Positions 8,112-17,811 are shown, counted from the first letter of the stretch. The stretch: 64,000 bases of DNA from Veillonella sp. 3891 (GCF_003992315.1 NZ_RQVE01000002.1:1-64000); one strand, 5' to 3'. Numbers and translations are program-made. Notes: generated by a model from the sequence alone, not told the origin.

Positions 8112-9815
8112 CTAACCTTGTTTCTTTTGTAGTTTAGCCCAAGTATCCCGCATACCTACGGTACGGTTCATTACAATATGGTCCGCTGTGCTATCTTTAT
8201 CAGTTACAAAATAGCCGGTACGCAAGAAATGATAATGGTCTCCTGCTTGTGTAGTACGGAATGCAGCTTCCCCTTTAGCAGCTTTCACTTCTAAAGAGTT
8301 TGGATTTAACTGTTGTAAGAAATCCTTATCTGCTGTTTCCTCATCTTCAGTTTTTAATAGATAGTCATAAAGACGTACTTCCATATCCACTGCTGTAGAT
8401 GCTTCTACCCAATGTAATATACCTTTTACTTTCTTTTGGCATCCTGTACCAGATTTTGTATCTGGATCGTAGGTACAATGGATTTCAGTAATATTGCCAT
8501 TGTCATCTTTAACCACAGATTGACATTCAATGATATAGGCACCTTTTAAGCGTACTTCTTTACCTGGTGCTAGGCGGAAGAATTTTTTCACCGGCTCTTC
8601 CATGAAATCACCACGTTCGATGTATACTTCACGACCAAATGTCACTTCACGAGTGCCCATGGCTTCATTTTCTGTATTGTTTTCGATCACTAATGTTTCC
8701 GTTTGACCTTCTGGATAGTTAGTAATGACAACTTTTACAGGATCTAATACTGCCATATAGCGCGGTGCTTTCAATTTCAAATCTTCGCGGATACAGAACT
8801 CTAATAAACCCACTTCTACTAGGCTATCTGCTTTGGCTACACCAATGCGCTCACAGAAATCACGAATGGACTCTGGTGTATATCCACGACGGCGCAAACC
8901 AGAAATCGTCGGCATACGAGGATCATCCCAACCGCTCACAAGATTCAATTCAACCAATTGGCGTAATTTACGTTTACTCATGACCATATTTGTCACATTC
9001 AAGCGAGCAAATTCGATCTGTTTTGGTTTTTCCGTATCTTCCCAATCTTCTAATACCCAATTGTATAGTGGACGATGCACTTCAAACTCTAAGGTACATA
9101 CAGAATGGGTAATGCGTTCTATCGCATCAGATACGGGATGTGCATAGTCATACATAGGATAAATATTCCATTCAGAACCTGTACGATGATGGTCAGCGTG
9201 CAAAATACGATACAATACAGGGTCACGCATCACGATATTAGGGTCCGCCATATCAATTTTGGCACGCAATACTTTTTCCCCATCTTTGTATTTACCTTCT
9301 TTCATTTCTTGAAAGAGTCGTAAATTTTCTTCTACACTGCGATCACGGTACGGGCTATTCGTACCAGGTGTTGTAAAATCACCACGATTAGCACGGATTT
9401 CTTCTGGTGTTTGATCATCTACATAAGCCTTACCTTTTTTAATCAACACTTGGGCATATTCATATAGTTTACCAAAATAGTCAGATGCATAGTGTACATC
9501 TCCATACCACTCAAAACCCAACCATTTTACATCTTCTTCAATAGACTCTACATATTCCACATCTTCTTTCACTGGGTTTGTATCATCAAAACGCAAGTTA
9601 GTTAGCCCTTGATACGATTTTCCAAGGCCAAAATTTAGGCAAATGGATTTTGCATGTCCAATATGTAAATACCCATTTGGCTCTGGTGGGAATCGTGTAT
9701 GCACACGTTTTCCATAGGTATTTTCTTCATTATCTGTATTAATAATCGCTTCAATAAAGTTAATAGTTTGAGGCGTTGTTTCTTCCGTACTCATCATCGT
9801 CTCTTTCGATTCCAT
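8112..9815 (-). CDS. glnS: Glutaminyl-tRNA synthetase
   Basis: 567 residues, close to the usual GlnRS length. It charges tRNA-Gln with glutamine in the cytoplasm. Class I signatures are visible: [15 protein letters not shown] (HIGH motif) at about residues 42-56, and VMSKRKL (KMSKS equivalent) in the catalytic domain near residue 280. The C-terminal anticodon-binding beta-barrels follow ([25 protein letters not shown] and onward). GlnRS rather than a discriminating GluRS is supported by the FDDTNP segment and overall length. The ATG at 9815 has GAGAGG about 9 bases upstream. Confidence 0.97.
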   Translation of the reverse strand: MESKETMMSTEETTPQTINFIEAIINTDNEENTYGKRVHTRFPPEPNGYLHIGHAKSICLNFGLGKSYQGLTNLRFDDTNPVKEDVEYVESIEEDVKWLGFEWYGDVHYASDYFGKLYEYAQVLIKKGKAYVDDQTPEEIRANRGDFTTPGTNSPYRDRSVEENLRLFQEMKEGKYKDGEKVLRAKIDMADPNIVMRDPVLYRILHADHHRTGSEWNIYPMYDYAHPVSDAIERITHSVCTLEFEVHRPLYNWVLEDWEDTEKPKQIEFARLNVTNMVMSKRKLRQLVELNLVSGWDDPRMPTISGLRRRGYTPESIRDFCERIGVAKADSLVEVGLLEFCIREDLKLKAPRYMAVLDPVKVVITNYPEGQTETLVIENNTENEAMGTREVTFGREVYIERGDFMEEPVKKFFRLAPGKEVRLKGAYIIECQSVVKDDNGNITEIHCTYDPDTKSGTGCQKKVKGILHWVEASTAVDMEVRLYDYLLKTEDEETADKDFLQQLNPNSLEVKAAKGEAAFRTTQAGDHYHFLRTGYFVTDKDSTADHIVMNRTVGMRDTWAKLQKKQG

Positions 9816-9955
9816 GTGATTCTTCCTCTCTTACATTGATTATACACAAGTGCACGTTCTGCACATTCTCTTTATTATACCACAGGACTAGCTATGTTTC
9901 ATTGGTTTCTTATGAATCTCATCATTTCCTAGCGCCCCTATTAGAGCATCATAAA

Positions 9956-10942
9956 CTATTCCTCACTGGACTTATAATTGACACTTTCATTAACACAAGT
10001 CAACAGTGGTTTACCATGCACACCAGCAATCAGATTATTTGCCGTTAACATCGCCATATCTTTTCGTGTACGATCTGTGAAAGACCCAATATGTGGCACC
10101 ACTAAACATTTGCCTGTTTTAAGTAAAGGATGGTCTGCCCCAATTGGTTCTGGATCCACCACATCTAGAGCGGCATAGTCAATTTGTCCCGTTTCTAATG
10201 CCTTTACTAATGCATCGGTGTCCACAATTTTGCCACGACCTACATTCACAAGTAATGCCGTTTCCTTCATCATTTCAAAGGCCTCTGCATCGATTAAATG
10301 ATAGGTTTCTTCTGTCAATGGAGCCATTACTAATATCACATCACTAGTAGTTAATAGCTTTCCTAAGGATACATAGGTGGTCATCAACAAGCTATCATCA
10401 TTACGGCGATTACGATTGTGATATTGCACGGTCATTCCAAAAGCACGTGCTCGACGAGATACGGACACACCAATTTTACCCATGCCAATAATACCCAATG
10501 TCATACGACTTAAATCCTTCCCTTTTATATTAGAAGGACGTTCAGCCCATTTACCATCCTTAACAAATTGAGCATTCTCATAAATTCTACGGCTCGCAGC
10601 TGCCATTAATGTGAAAGCTAGCTCCGCCGTAGTTTCTGTCAATACGTCAGGCGTATTGCCATAAGGAATGTGACGCGCTGTTAAAGCATCCACATCAATA
10701 TTATCATATCCTACAGAGGCTTGTGCAATTACTTTCAAATTAGGCGCATCTTTTACTAGATCCTCATCCACTGTAAAATGATTAATACTCCACAGACCAT
10801 CTGCATCACGAAGCCATTCCTTTAACACTTCTTTAGGCATCTTTTCTTTTTCTGTCCACTGACGTACTGTCACATGCTCGCTCAAATAAGCCACTGCATC
10901 TTTGCGCACCAACCCTGGCACTACTACAACTGGTTTATCCAT
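9956..10942 (-). CDS. D-isomer-specific 2-hydroxyacid dehydrogenase
   Basis: 328 residues, NAD(P)-dependent. It reduces a 2-oxoacid (glyoxylate, hydroxypyruvate or pyruvate class) or runs the reverse reaction. The Rossmann motif is GIIGMGKIG at about residues 149-157. The catalytic Arg is in VNVGRGKIVD, the Glu in DVVDPEP and the His in VPHIGS. The order and spacing are those of glyoxylate/hydroxypyruvate reductases and the first part of SerA. It lacks the C-terminal ACT domain of many SerA proteins, so I favour a GhrB/GyaR-like reductase. No pathway partners flank it. Confidence 0.88.
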   Translation of the reverse strand: MDKPVVVVPGLVRKDAVAYLSEHVTVRQWTEKEKMPKEVLKEWLRDADGLWSINHFTVDEDLVKDAPNLKVIAQASVGYDNIDVDALTARHIPYGNTPDVLTETTAELAFTLMAAASRRIYENAQFVKDGKWAERPSNIKGKDLSRMTLGIIGMGKIGVSVSRRARAFGMTVQYHNRNRRNDDSLLMTTYVSLGKLLTTSDVILVMAPLTEETYHLIDAEAFEMMKETALLVNVGRGKIVDTDALVKALETGQIDYAALDVVDPEPIGADHPLLKTGKCLVVPHIGSFTDRTRKDMAMLTANNLIAGVHGKPLLTCVNESVNYKSSEE

Positions 10943-11219
10943 AGTTCAACCTCGCTTTCACTCGTCTTATCTATCTATATACTGTATGAATATATTCTAT
11001 AAGATTCAATCCTACGCTACTGCAAATAGGTACGAACCTTCTTCAGTAAATTATATCATATATACTTGGACAATAAAAAAGACAGTCCTATTTTCATAGA
11101 ACTGTGCTTTTCATTTTGTAGATACAGTAACTTGCACTCTCAAACGTACCCGAGAGCTTCTACGCTTTCTATACGATGATATGCTATTCCACAAACGTTC
11201 CTAGAATAACATGTTTATC

Positions 11220-11579
11220 CTACCAATTGGATTTTCCTTCATTGAACATTTCAAATGCATGTGCAATTTGGCGTCTCAATTTTAGTCGTTGTGAATCACT
11301 TAATACATATTCTACACCATTATGTGCAATTCGCCCATTTTTTACAATGCTACTCAAATCGTAAAGAATTTCCCTGGCCATGCTTGCATTGCCAGCTAAT
11401 TCATCAATCGTTACATCATAATAATTAGCTAATCGCTTTAAGGTTTCCAAATCAGGCTCTCGATATCCTGTTTCGTAATTTGACAGGGCAGCATTACTAA
11501 TACCAATATCACGAGCCACGTCTAGTTGACTCCGCCCAATCCGTTTACGGGCATGTCTTAAATTTTCACCTAATGCCAT
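11220..11579 (-). CDS. XRE-family helix-turn-helix regulator
   Basis: 119 residues. The N-terminal 65 residues are a lambda-Cro type HTH: LRHARKRIGRSQLDVARDIGISNAALSNYETG, with the recognition helix near residues 27-36. The C-terminal half is helical, without an obvious ligand or protease domain. An inverted repeat overlaps its extended -10 element, so it probably represses itself. It is monocistronic, and its other targets are unknown. Confidence 0.88.
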   Translation of the reverse strand: MALGENLRHARKRIGRSQLDVARDIGISNAALSNYETGYREPDLETLKRLANYYDVTIDELAGNASMAREILYDLSSIVKNGRIAHNGVEYVLSDSQRLKLRRQIAHAFEMFNEGKSNW

Positions 11580-11629
11580 TGTATCACCCCTTATACTACG
11601 TGAATCTATAGTATAAATAACCTATCCCT

Positions 11630-11661
11630 ATTATAGCATGAGATACAATAGATATGCTATA
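11630..11661 (-). promoter_or_regulatory. Extended -10 promoter with inverted-repeat operator of the XRE gene
   Basis: Minus strand TGCTATAAT (extended -10; TATAAT at 11635-11630) lies about 50 bases before the XRE start. It overlaps one arm of a perfect inverted repeat, TATAGCAT (11632-11639) and ATGCTATA (11654-11661). This geometry suits autorepression. Confidence 0.5.
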
Positions 11662-11841
11662 GAAAACCTCTATTTCACATCTCACGAATTGTGTATCTCT
11701 CTATGTTTTTTAGCATTTTTGAATTGTATTACACGAATTGAATTGTTTATCCCAACTGCGCATGCATATTTTTGATTGATTTTAATCAAAATCGATAGTT
11801 TTTATTCCATTTTAATCATTTTCACTCATAAACTATTTATA

Positions 11842-12306
11842 TTATTCATGTGCATGTTCTGGTGGCGGTAATTGCTCAACCCGGAATACCTCCCCAATAG
11901 TTTGAATTTTTCCAGGAATATATTCAACAATTTGAGTCATCAGCACATATAACAATCTCGGATCAAAATTAGAATTGGCACTTTGATTAATACAATCCAA
12001 ATATACACTATCATCGTCTTCTTCGATATAGTATTTAAAGCTTTTATACGTACTATTTTCACGATTGATAAATGCCAAAATATCTTGACGATTTTCTTTG
12101 GTCACAACACCTGCACCAATTAATAAACGAATTGTAGCATAAATGGTGTCATCTAATAATAAAAATACAGGAATATCTCCTAGTTCTGTTTGTACATAGG
12201 AGCGAAATACAACTGTATGATCTTCATCTCCCACTTCACGTTTCTCAAAGCATGTCAATTTCTCATCCACAAGAAATTGCTCAAATACTCTAGCCTTTTC
12301 ATTCAT
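11842..12306 (-). CDS. Uncharacterised protein, paralogue of its neighbour
   Basis: 154 residues from the ATG at 12306, chosen because GAGGTG lies 7 bases upstream (a GTG at 12315 would overlap that site). It is soluble and acidic, with a mixed alpha/beta pattern: TVVFRSYVQTELGDIPVFLLLDD, then a long helix and YIEEDDDSVYLDC. It aligns over its whole length with the 182-residue product just upstream (shared KAxxFxQFxxxxxLT, TVVF, LDDT, FKxYxxEED, FDPxL). The fold pattern is reminiscent of YbjN/SecB-chaperone-like small proteins, but I cannot assign it. A His/Pro-rich tail ends the protein. Confidence 0.75.
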   Translation of the reverse strand: MNEKARVFEQFLVDEKLTCFEKREVGDEDHTVVFRSYVQTELGDIPVFLLLDDTIYATIRLLIGAGVVTKENRQDILAFINRENSTYKSFKYYIEEDDDSVYLDCINQSANSNFDPRLLYVLMTQIVEYIPGKIQTIGEVFRVEQLPPPEHAHE

Positions 12307-12328
12307 AATTATCACCTCGTTAAAAAAA

Positions 12329-12351
12329 GGGCATTGTTTGTCACAATGCCC
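12329..12351 (-). terminator. Terminator between the two paralogues
   Basis: GGGCATTGT (12329-12337) pairs with ACAATGCCC (12343-12351), 5-base loop, followed by seven T on the minus strand. It is strong, yet lies only 23 bases upstream of the second gene's start, so that gene depends on read-through or on a promoter within the gap. Confidence 0.85.
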
Positions 12352-12375
12352 ATATGAATCAATTCTTACTAGATC

Positions 12376-12924
12376 TTAACCTTTTTTGGATTTTGTGGTT
12401 TTACGTGGTTTACTTGCTTTTTTAGAAGCTTCTCCAGTCGTTTTTTCTGTTGCTACATCCTCAGAAGGAGATTCTACTTTCACGCTTTCCACAGCTGCAA
12501 TAATACGTGTTAAATCTTTTTGTGTATGTGGATACAATACTTCAAAAATGGTATATGCTACCAATGCAGGATCGAATGTCTCTCCACTCAATACGCTTAC
12601 ATCTAGAAGAATTGCTTCATATCCATCTTCTTCCATCAAATAATGTTTGAAACATTTGAATTCGCTATTTAATTGATTCAACACATCTAATGTTGCTTTT
12701 CGTTGTTCTGGAGTAAAGCGACCACCTGCAATTTCTAAACGAACAAAACCAAATGGTGTGTCATCCAATACAACAAATAATGGAAACACAATATCATTAT
12801 ATTCCACAGTCGCATCGAATACTACTGTATTATATTGGTCATTTTCAATCTCACGAAGAGTAAAAAGATTTGTTAATTCATTTTCTTCAATAAACTGTTG
12901 AAATAATTCCGCTTTTTTATTCAC
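12376..12924 (-). CDS. Uncharacterised protein with basic tail, paralogue of its neighbour
   Basis: 182 residues from a GTG start at 12924 (GGAG 8 bases upstream). Residues 1-135 are homologous to the adjacent 154-residue protein: TVVFDATVEYNDIVFPLFVVLDD, FKHYLMEEDGYEAILLD, GETFDPALVAY. It adds a low-complexity, Lys/Ser/Thr-rich C-terminal tail of about 45 residues (ending KPRKTTKSKKG) that could bind nucleic acid or a membrane. No catalytic motif is seen. The two genes look like a tandem duplication in which one copy gained the tail. Confidence 0.75.
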   Translation of the reverse strand: MNKKAELFQQFIEENELTNLFTLREIENDQYNTVVFDATVEYNDIVFPLFVVLDDTPFGFVRLEIAGGRFTPEQRKATLDVLNQLNSEFKCFKHYLMEEDGYEAILLDVSVLSGETFDPALVAYTIFEVLYPHTQKDLTRIIAAVESVKVESPSEDVATEKTTGEASKKASKPRKTTKSKKG

Positions 12925-13008
12925 TGTCTTATCTCCATATTCTTTACATTTAAATTAAAACTCATTACCATAATAATACCACAAAATTGTATTCCATTTC
13001 AATCATTA

Positions 13009-13590
13009 TTACTTTTCATCTTCCACATAAATGCAACGGTCATTTTCAAAGCGCGCAATACGCACTAAGGAATGTACATCATAACCTGCTTTTTCTAAGC
13101 GTTCGCGGCCAGGTTGGAAAGATTTTTCAATGACAATAGCAATGCCTTCCACTGTATCCCCTGCACCTTCTACCAACTTTGCTAATCCCATAGCTGCTTC
13201 ACCGCTGGCTAAGAAATCATCAATAATCAACACTTTTTCACCAGAAGGCAAGAATTTTTTAGAAATAGTTACATCATAATTTTCTTCTTTTGTGTAGGAG
13301 TAGACAACAGAATGATACACATCTTCTGTCATCAAGATAGATTTTTTCTTACGAGCAAATACCAAAGGAACATCCAACTCAATCGCTACTTGTAACGCAA
13401 TAGCAATCCCAGAAGCTTCAATAGTAACAATACGTTCAATACCTCGTCCTTCAAATTGCTTAGCAATTTCTTTGCCAATTTGAACAAACAATTTAGGATC
13501 AATTTGATGATTTAAAAATCCATCTACTTTCAACACTCGATTGTTCAATACAATACCTTCTGCATCAATACGTTGTTTTAATAATTCCAC
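13009..13590 (-). CDS. xpt: Xanthine phosphoribosyltransferase
   Basis: 193 residues, the length of Firmicute Xpt. It salvages xanthine (with PRPP) to XMP. The PRPP-binding motif VLIIDDFLASGEA is at about residues 122-134, the flexible-loop region FARKKKSILMTEDVYHSVVYSYTK lies before it, and the N-terminal MELLKQRIDAEG is typical of Xpt. It starts 12 bases after the LysR-type gene, so it is transcribed with it. The usual purine riboswitch of xpt operons is absent because no untranslated leader exists here. Confidence 0.95.
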   Translation of the reverse strand: MELLKQRIDAEGIVLNNRVLKVDGFLNHQIDPKLFVQIGKEIAKQFEGRGIERIVTIEASGIAIALQVAIELDVPLVFARKKKSILMTEDVYHSVVYSYTKEENYDVTISKKFLPSGEKVLIIDDFLASGEAAMGLAKLVEGAGDTVEGIAIVIEKSFQPGRERLEKAGYDVHSLVRIARFENDRCIYVEDEK

Positions 13591-13601
13591 GATGATCCTC
13601 C

Positions 13602-14492
13602 TTATTGTTTTCTGTTTTTCAATATATTTATAAATTGCGAAACGCCTTCTGTTAATGCATCCATTCTTGACCGCACCAATACAATACGTCGTTCAGGAAT
13701 CTGCAGATTCGTTTTCAGCTCCACTAACGAACCTTGTTTCAATTTTTCTCTCGCTACCAATTCTGGCACCAAGGAAATGCCTAAATTAATCTCCACCAAA
13801 TCCATGAGTACATCTAAACTGCCTAATTCAAAAGCTGGACTGGTGCAACGATTGTAAGTAACTGCATCAAAAAACGTTCGACTACTAGCCCCCATAGTGA
13901 GTAATAACAATGGCTCAGCCATAATCTCATCGATAGTCCATACCTTAGTATCATCTTTATATGTAGCGCCTCCCACAAATATATCTTGCATCGACTCCAA
14001 TTCTATCACTTCAAGATGATTATTATCATACAAACCATCATAGGCATGCACCACGGCAATTTGCGCCTCTCCCGCTTCAATCATCCCTACGCATTCTCGG
14101 GATGGTCGATTGGTGACACGCAAACTAATGTCTAGCTTTTTTTCTTGCCAACTTTTGAAAGTAGGTAATAAAAAGTGTTTACTCAATGTATCTGTAGCCG
14201 CTAAGTGTAAACTTTTATACTCCCTCGATAAGCGTTCTTGCAATTTCACAATTCCATTGTCCAAGATAGAGAACGCTTCTACAGCAGTTTCAAATAGCTC
14301 ACGACCAGCTTTGGTAAATGCTACTGATTTTGTTGTCCTTTCAAAGAGGGGAATCCCCAAATCTTTCTCTAATTGCTTAATACTTTGACTAATGGCTGAT
14401 TGAGAAACGCCATTCGCTTTCGCCGCTTTCGAGAACGATAAATGTAATCCTACCCCTACAAAGGCACGCAGTAACTCTGCTGATACAGACAT
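13602..14492 (-). CDS. LysR-type transcriptional regulator
   Basis: 296 residues. The winged HTH is at residues 1-60 (FSKAAKANGVSQSAISQSIKQLEKDLGIPLFERTTKSVAFTKAG) and the periplasmic-binding-protein-like effector domain from about residue 90. It is closest in style to the CysB/CynR/YtlI group. It is divergent from fprA across a 237-base gap that carries repeated CTTATAA motifs and lies in an operon with xpt. It could regulate fprA, xpt or itself. The effector is unknown. Confidence 0.9.
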   Translation of the reverse strand: MSVSAELLRAFVGVGLHLSFSKAAKANGVSQSAISQSIKQLEKDLGIPLFERTTKSVAFTKAGRELFETAVEAFSILDNGIVKLQERLSREYKSLHLAATDTLSKHFLLPTFKSWQEKKLDISLRVTNRPSRECVGMIEAGEAQIAVVHAYDGLYDNNHLEVIELESMQDIFVGGATYKDDTKVWTIDEIMAEPLLLLTMGASSRTFFDAVTYNRCTSPAFELGSLDVLMDLVEINLGISLVPELVAREKLKQGSLVELKTNLQIPERRIVLVRSRMDALTEGVSQFINILKNRKQ

Positions 14493-14552
14493 AATAACCC
14501 CAATCTACTACGAACATAACATACTTTCAATTTAATTTTTACTATTATATAT

Positions 14553-14662
14553 GCTTATAAGTTTACCTATATTTATTACTATTGTCAAATTGCAAATAGA
14601 GTTTTATCTATGTATTTCTTATAAACCTATACAAAATAGTTGCGTTCTAGCTTATAAACTAG
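14553..14662. promoter_or_regulatory. Three CTTATAA-type repeats between lysR and fprA
   Basis: CTTATAAGTTTA at 14554, CTTATAAACCTA at 14619 and CTTATAAACTA at 14651 are direct repeats in the divergent region. The last lies between the -35 and -10 of the fprA promoter. TATAA-centred half sites are frequent in LysR operators, so these are candidate binding sites for the adjacent regulator. AT-richness makes chance occurrence possible. Confidence 0.4.
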
Positions 14663-14668
14663 TAATAT
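14640..14668 (+). promoter_or_regulatory. Promoter of fprA
   Basis: TTGCGT (14640-14645), 17 bases, TAATAT (14663-14668), about 62 bases before the fprA start. A CTTATAAACTA repeat occupies the spacer. Confidence 0.5.
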
Positions 14669-14729
14669 ATATTTGATAAGAAAATCTGGGGCATAACAAT
14701 CCCCCCGTATGTATGAAAGGAATTTAACT

Positions 14730-15962
14730 ATGCATTGCGCACAAAAATTGACTGATCATATTTATTGGATTGGTAGCAACGATTGGAGTACAGAACGTTT
14801 TGAAAACCTATTTCCAATTCCAAATGGGGTAAGCTACAATTCCTATTTTATTGATGACGAAAAAACATGTATCGTAGACTCTGTCGATGACAGCATTCGC
14901 CAAGAATTCTTTGACAATGTAGAACATTTATTGAATGGTCGTGAGTTAGATTATTTAATCGTAAACCACATGGAACCAGACCATTGTGCAACATTAGTCG
15001 AATTACTAGACCGTTATCCAAATGTAAAAATGGTAGGTAACAAAACTACATTCCGTTTCTTTGAACAATTCTATGGGCGTCCAGCGCCTGAGAACTACTA
15101 TGAAGTAAAAGAAGGCGACACCATCGATCTTGGTCACCATAAACTTCACAGCTATACTATGCCAATGGTTCACTGGCCAGAAGTAACTTGTACCTTTGAA
15201 TCAACAACTGGTACATTGTTCTCTGCAGATGCATTTGGTACCTTCGGTACTATTAACGGCAACATCTTCGCTGATCAATTAGATTTCGATCATGTATATG
15301 AAGATGAAGCTCGTCGTTACTACACGAATATCGTAGGTAAATACGGTGCACAAGTACAAAATGCATTGAAAAAAGCATCTGCTTTAGATGTCAAAATCAT
15401 TGCTCCACTTCATGGACCAATCTGGAGAACTCCTGAAACCATCTCTTACATTCTTAATAAATATATGCACTGGAGCACTTACAATGCTGAGAAAAAAGGC
15501 GTTGTCATCGCTTTCGGTTCTATGTACGGCAACACTGCTGAAATGGCACAACAATTGGCAAAATTATTGTCTTTACGCGGTGTAACAGATATCCGTATTT
15601 ACGATGTATCTAAAACAAATCCATCCTACATCATCTCTGATGCATGGAAATATAGCCATTTAGTATGTATGGCGCCAACCTATAACTTAGGCTTGTACTT
15701 GACTATGGAAAACTTATTACATGAATTACATGCCTTAAACTTCCATAACCATAAAGTATCTATCGTCGGCAACCACTCTTGGGCATCCGGTGCTATGAAA
15801 CGCATGGTTGAGTACTTCACAAACGAATTCAAAAACATGGAAATCGTTGGTACACCACTTGATATTAAAGGTGCATTACACGACGAACAATTACCATTGT
15901 TTGAAGAATTAGCTGATGCTATCGTTGCTTCCTTAGAAGAAACAGATATTAAAACTTTATAA
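14730..15962 (+). CDS. fprA: Flavo-diiron protein (FprA family A-type flavoprotein)
   Basis: 410 residues from the ATG at 14730 (AAAGG 9 bases upstream; a frame-compatible ATG at 14709 lies before that site). It is a cytoplasmic enzyme reducing O2 to water and/or NO to N2O, protecting anaerobes. The N-terminal metallo-beta-lactamase-like diiron domain shows H80-x-E82-x-D84-H85 (NHMEPDHC), plus later ligands in SADAFG and PLHGP. From about residue 255 the C-terminal flavodoxin domain has the FMN loop GSMYGNTAEMA. It probably takes electrons from rubredoxin or NADH via partners not in this window. Divergent LysR gene and own terminator. Confidence 0.95.
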   Translation: MHCAQKLTDHIYWIGSNDWSTERFENLFPIPNGVSYNSYFIDDEKTCIVDSVDDSIRQEFFDNVEHLLNGRELDYLIVNHMEPDHCATLVELLDRYPNVKMVGNKTTFRFFEQFYGRPAPENYYEVKEGDTIDLGHHKLHSYTMPMVHWPEVTCTFESTTGTLFSADAFGTFGTINGNIFADQLDFDHVYEDEARRYYTNIVGKYGAQVQNALKKASALDVKIIAPLHGPIWRTPETISYILNKYMHWSTYNAEKKGVVIAFGSMYGNTAEMAQQLAKLLSLRGVTDIRIYDVSKTNPSYIISDAWKYSHLVCMAPTYNLGLYLTMENLLHELHALNFHNHKVSIVGNHSWASGAMKRMVEYFTNEFKNMEIVGTPLDIKGALHDEQLPLFEELADAIVASLEETDIKTL

Positions 15963-15969
15963 TCAACAT

Positions 15970-15998
15970 AAGCGACTCTACTAAGTAGGGTCGCTTTT
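15970..15998 (+). terminator. Terminator of fprA
   Basis: AAGCGAC-t-CTAC (15970-15981) pairs with GTAG-g-GTCGCTT (15985-15996), followed by TT. It lies 7 bases after the stop codon. Confidence 0.85.
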
Positions 15999-16280
15999 AG
16001 ATTATGTATAAACCAAGTATATGTGGGGCTATAGGACAAAATAAGTTGGTTTTAATAGCGATGAGCCCAGTTAAATACTAGGCTCATTGAATTTTAAAGT
16101 TATTTTTAAAAGTTGATGTAAAACAAAATGAGCTGTTATGAAGGGGATTCCTCATCATGACAGCTCATCTTTATATATACCATATAGCTTATTATCTAGT
16201 CCGGAATGTAAGTCTCAATCAATTGTGCATATATATCACTACAGTAAAGATAGCTATATCTCAGAGATACTACTGTACTG
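15999..16280. other. Intergenic region with two ATGAGC hairpins
   Basis: No gene. It contains a hairpin ATGAGCC (16061-16067)/GGCTCAT (16082-16088) and, at about 16128-16168, a second one pairing ATGAGCTGT with ACAGCTCAT, which can terminate the minus-strand gene ending at 16281. A 19-base element at 16030-16048 recurs near 46.3 kb (17 of 19 identical). Confidence 0.5.
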
Positions 16281-16775
16281 CTATCGATTATGGCGGCGTA
16301 ACATACGTACTCCTTTAGGTTTTTCTAAAATCATAGACCACACCATGCCATGCCTAGCAGCCAAACGCAAAGATTCCTGCCTAGAGGTACTAGGATAACT
16401 AGATTCTTCTTTCCGCACCGCTTCAACAGAGGATCTTGCAAAAGTTTTTCTTGTATCCTCTGTTCGTTCATGAACTTCAGTACATATTTCCTCTGTAGTA
16501 TATCTTACTGAATCTACTGGTTTCTCATAGGTATCCACACCCATTGAATTGCTTGTATTCTCAGCCCTTTCAGAGGTAGTGCCCTTCATCACATCAGGAT
16601 CCACTTTCACAGATTCATCTGAATCCCGTGACAGTGTAATCCCGTAGTATTCTTCCATTTCCTCCCAAGTCATATCCTTATTTGGAACTGGTTTTTGTGA
16701 AGGCTCTTCATTGGGCTTTCCTTTTTTTAATATAAAGGAACCTAAGATAATCAGAATGAGTATCCCTATTTCCAT
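16281..16775 (-). CDS. Small membrane-anchored protein downstream of floA
   Basis: 164 residues. Residues 1-17 are one strong hydrophobic segment (MEIGILILIILGSFILK), then a polar, mostly disordered cytoplasmic region rich in Glu, Ser, Arg and Lys, with a basic C-terminus (RMLRRHNR). No recognisable domain. It starts 20 bases after floA, so it is the third gene of the nfeD-floA operon. It may be a membrane-microdomain partner of FloA, which is inference from position only. Confidence 0.65.
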   Translation of the reverse strand: MEIGILILIILGSFILKKGKPNEEPSQKPVPNKDMTWEEMEEYYGITLSRDSDESVKVDPDVMKGTTSERAENTSNSMGVDTYEKPVDSVRYTTEEICTEVHERTEDTRKTFARSSVEAVRKEESSYPSTSRQESLRLAARHGMVWSMILEKPKGVRMLRRHNR

Positions 16776-16795
16776 AATCGGATACCTCCTCTATT

Positions 16796-17803
16796 TTATT
16801 CATGTGTGCCTTTACCATCGATAGTAGACGCATAATCACCTTCAGAAATACTTTCACGCATTTTGGTGTCCGCCATAATATTATTCATAGAATAGTAATC
16901 CATAACCCCTAAATTTCCCTCACGTAACGCTTGAGATAAGGCTTTTGGCACTTCTGCTTGGGCTTCTACTACCTTTGCTTGCATTTCTTGTGTATGGGCA
17001 CGCATTTCTTGTTCTTGGGCCACCGCCATAGCACGGCGTTTTTCCGCTTGGGCTTGAGCGATTTTTTTGTCAGCTTCTGCTTGATCTGTCATCAATTGGG
17101 CTCCAATATTACGTCCCACATCCACATCTGCAATATCAATGGATAAGATTTCAAAGGCTGTACCTGCATCTAATCCTTTATTCAATACAGTACGAGAAAT
17201 ATGGTCTGGATTTTCCAATACATCTGTATGCTCTTCAGAGGAACCTACGGTAGTAACGATCCCTTCTCCAACACGAGCAATGATTGTGGCTTCCCCTGCA
17301 CCACCGACTAAACGATCAATATTAGCACGTACAGTAACACGAGCACGAACTTTTAGTTCAATACCATTTTTAGCCACTGCTGAAATAATTGGTGTTTCAA
17401 TAACTTTTGGATTGACCGACATTTGCACCGCTTCTAATACATCACGACCTGCCAAATCGATAGCTGCTGAACGTTCAAAGGTCAATTCCATAGTAGCCCG
17501 TTCTGCTGCAATCAACGCATCTACTACACGGTCTACGTCGCCACCTGCTAAATAATGGGCCTCTAATTGGTCTACCGTTACATCTAAGCCCGCTTTATTA
17601 GCTTTCACCAAAGGAAGCACGATTTGAGACGGAGATACACGACGAAGGCGCATACCAATGAGGGTCATAATACTAACGTTCACACCTGCTGCCAAGGCAG
17701 ACACCCAAAGTCCTAATGGGACAAAATGTAAAAATAGAGAAATACCGATGATGAGAATGATCGGAAAAATAATGAATCCCACAGTTCCAATAATTGTTTC
17801 CAT
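16796..17803 (-). CDS. floA: Flotillin-like protein FloA
   Basis: 335 residues, as in Bacillus FloA (YqfA). It scaffolds functional membrane microdomains. The N-terminal hairpin of hydrophobic residues spans about residues 7-45, followed by the SPFH/band-7 domain ([33 protein letters not shown]). A long helical region rich in Ala, Glu and Gln ([20 protein letters not shown] and on) gives a coiled coil for oligomerisation. It lies 8 bases downstream of nfeD, the conserved partner. Confidence 0.95.
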   Translation of the reverse strand: METIIGTVGFIIFPIILIIGISLFLHFVPLGLWVSALAAGVNVSIMTLIGMRLRRVSPSQIVLPLVKANKAGLDVTVDQLEAHYLAGGDVDRVVDALIAAERATMELTFERSAAIDLAGRDVLEAVQMSVNPKVIETPIISAVAKNGIELKVRARVTVRANIDRLVGGAGEATIIARVGEGIVTTVGSSEEHTDVLENPDHISRTVLNKGLDAGTAFEILSIDIADVDVGRNIGAQLMTDQAEADKKIAQAQAEKRRAMAVAQEQEMRAHTQEMQAKVVEAQAEVPKALSQALREGNLGVMDYYSMNNIMADTKMRESISEGDYASTIDGKGTHE

Positions 17804-17811
17804 AATGCCTC

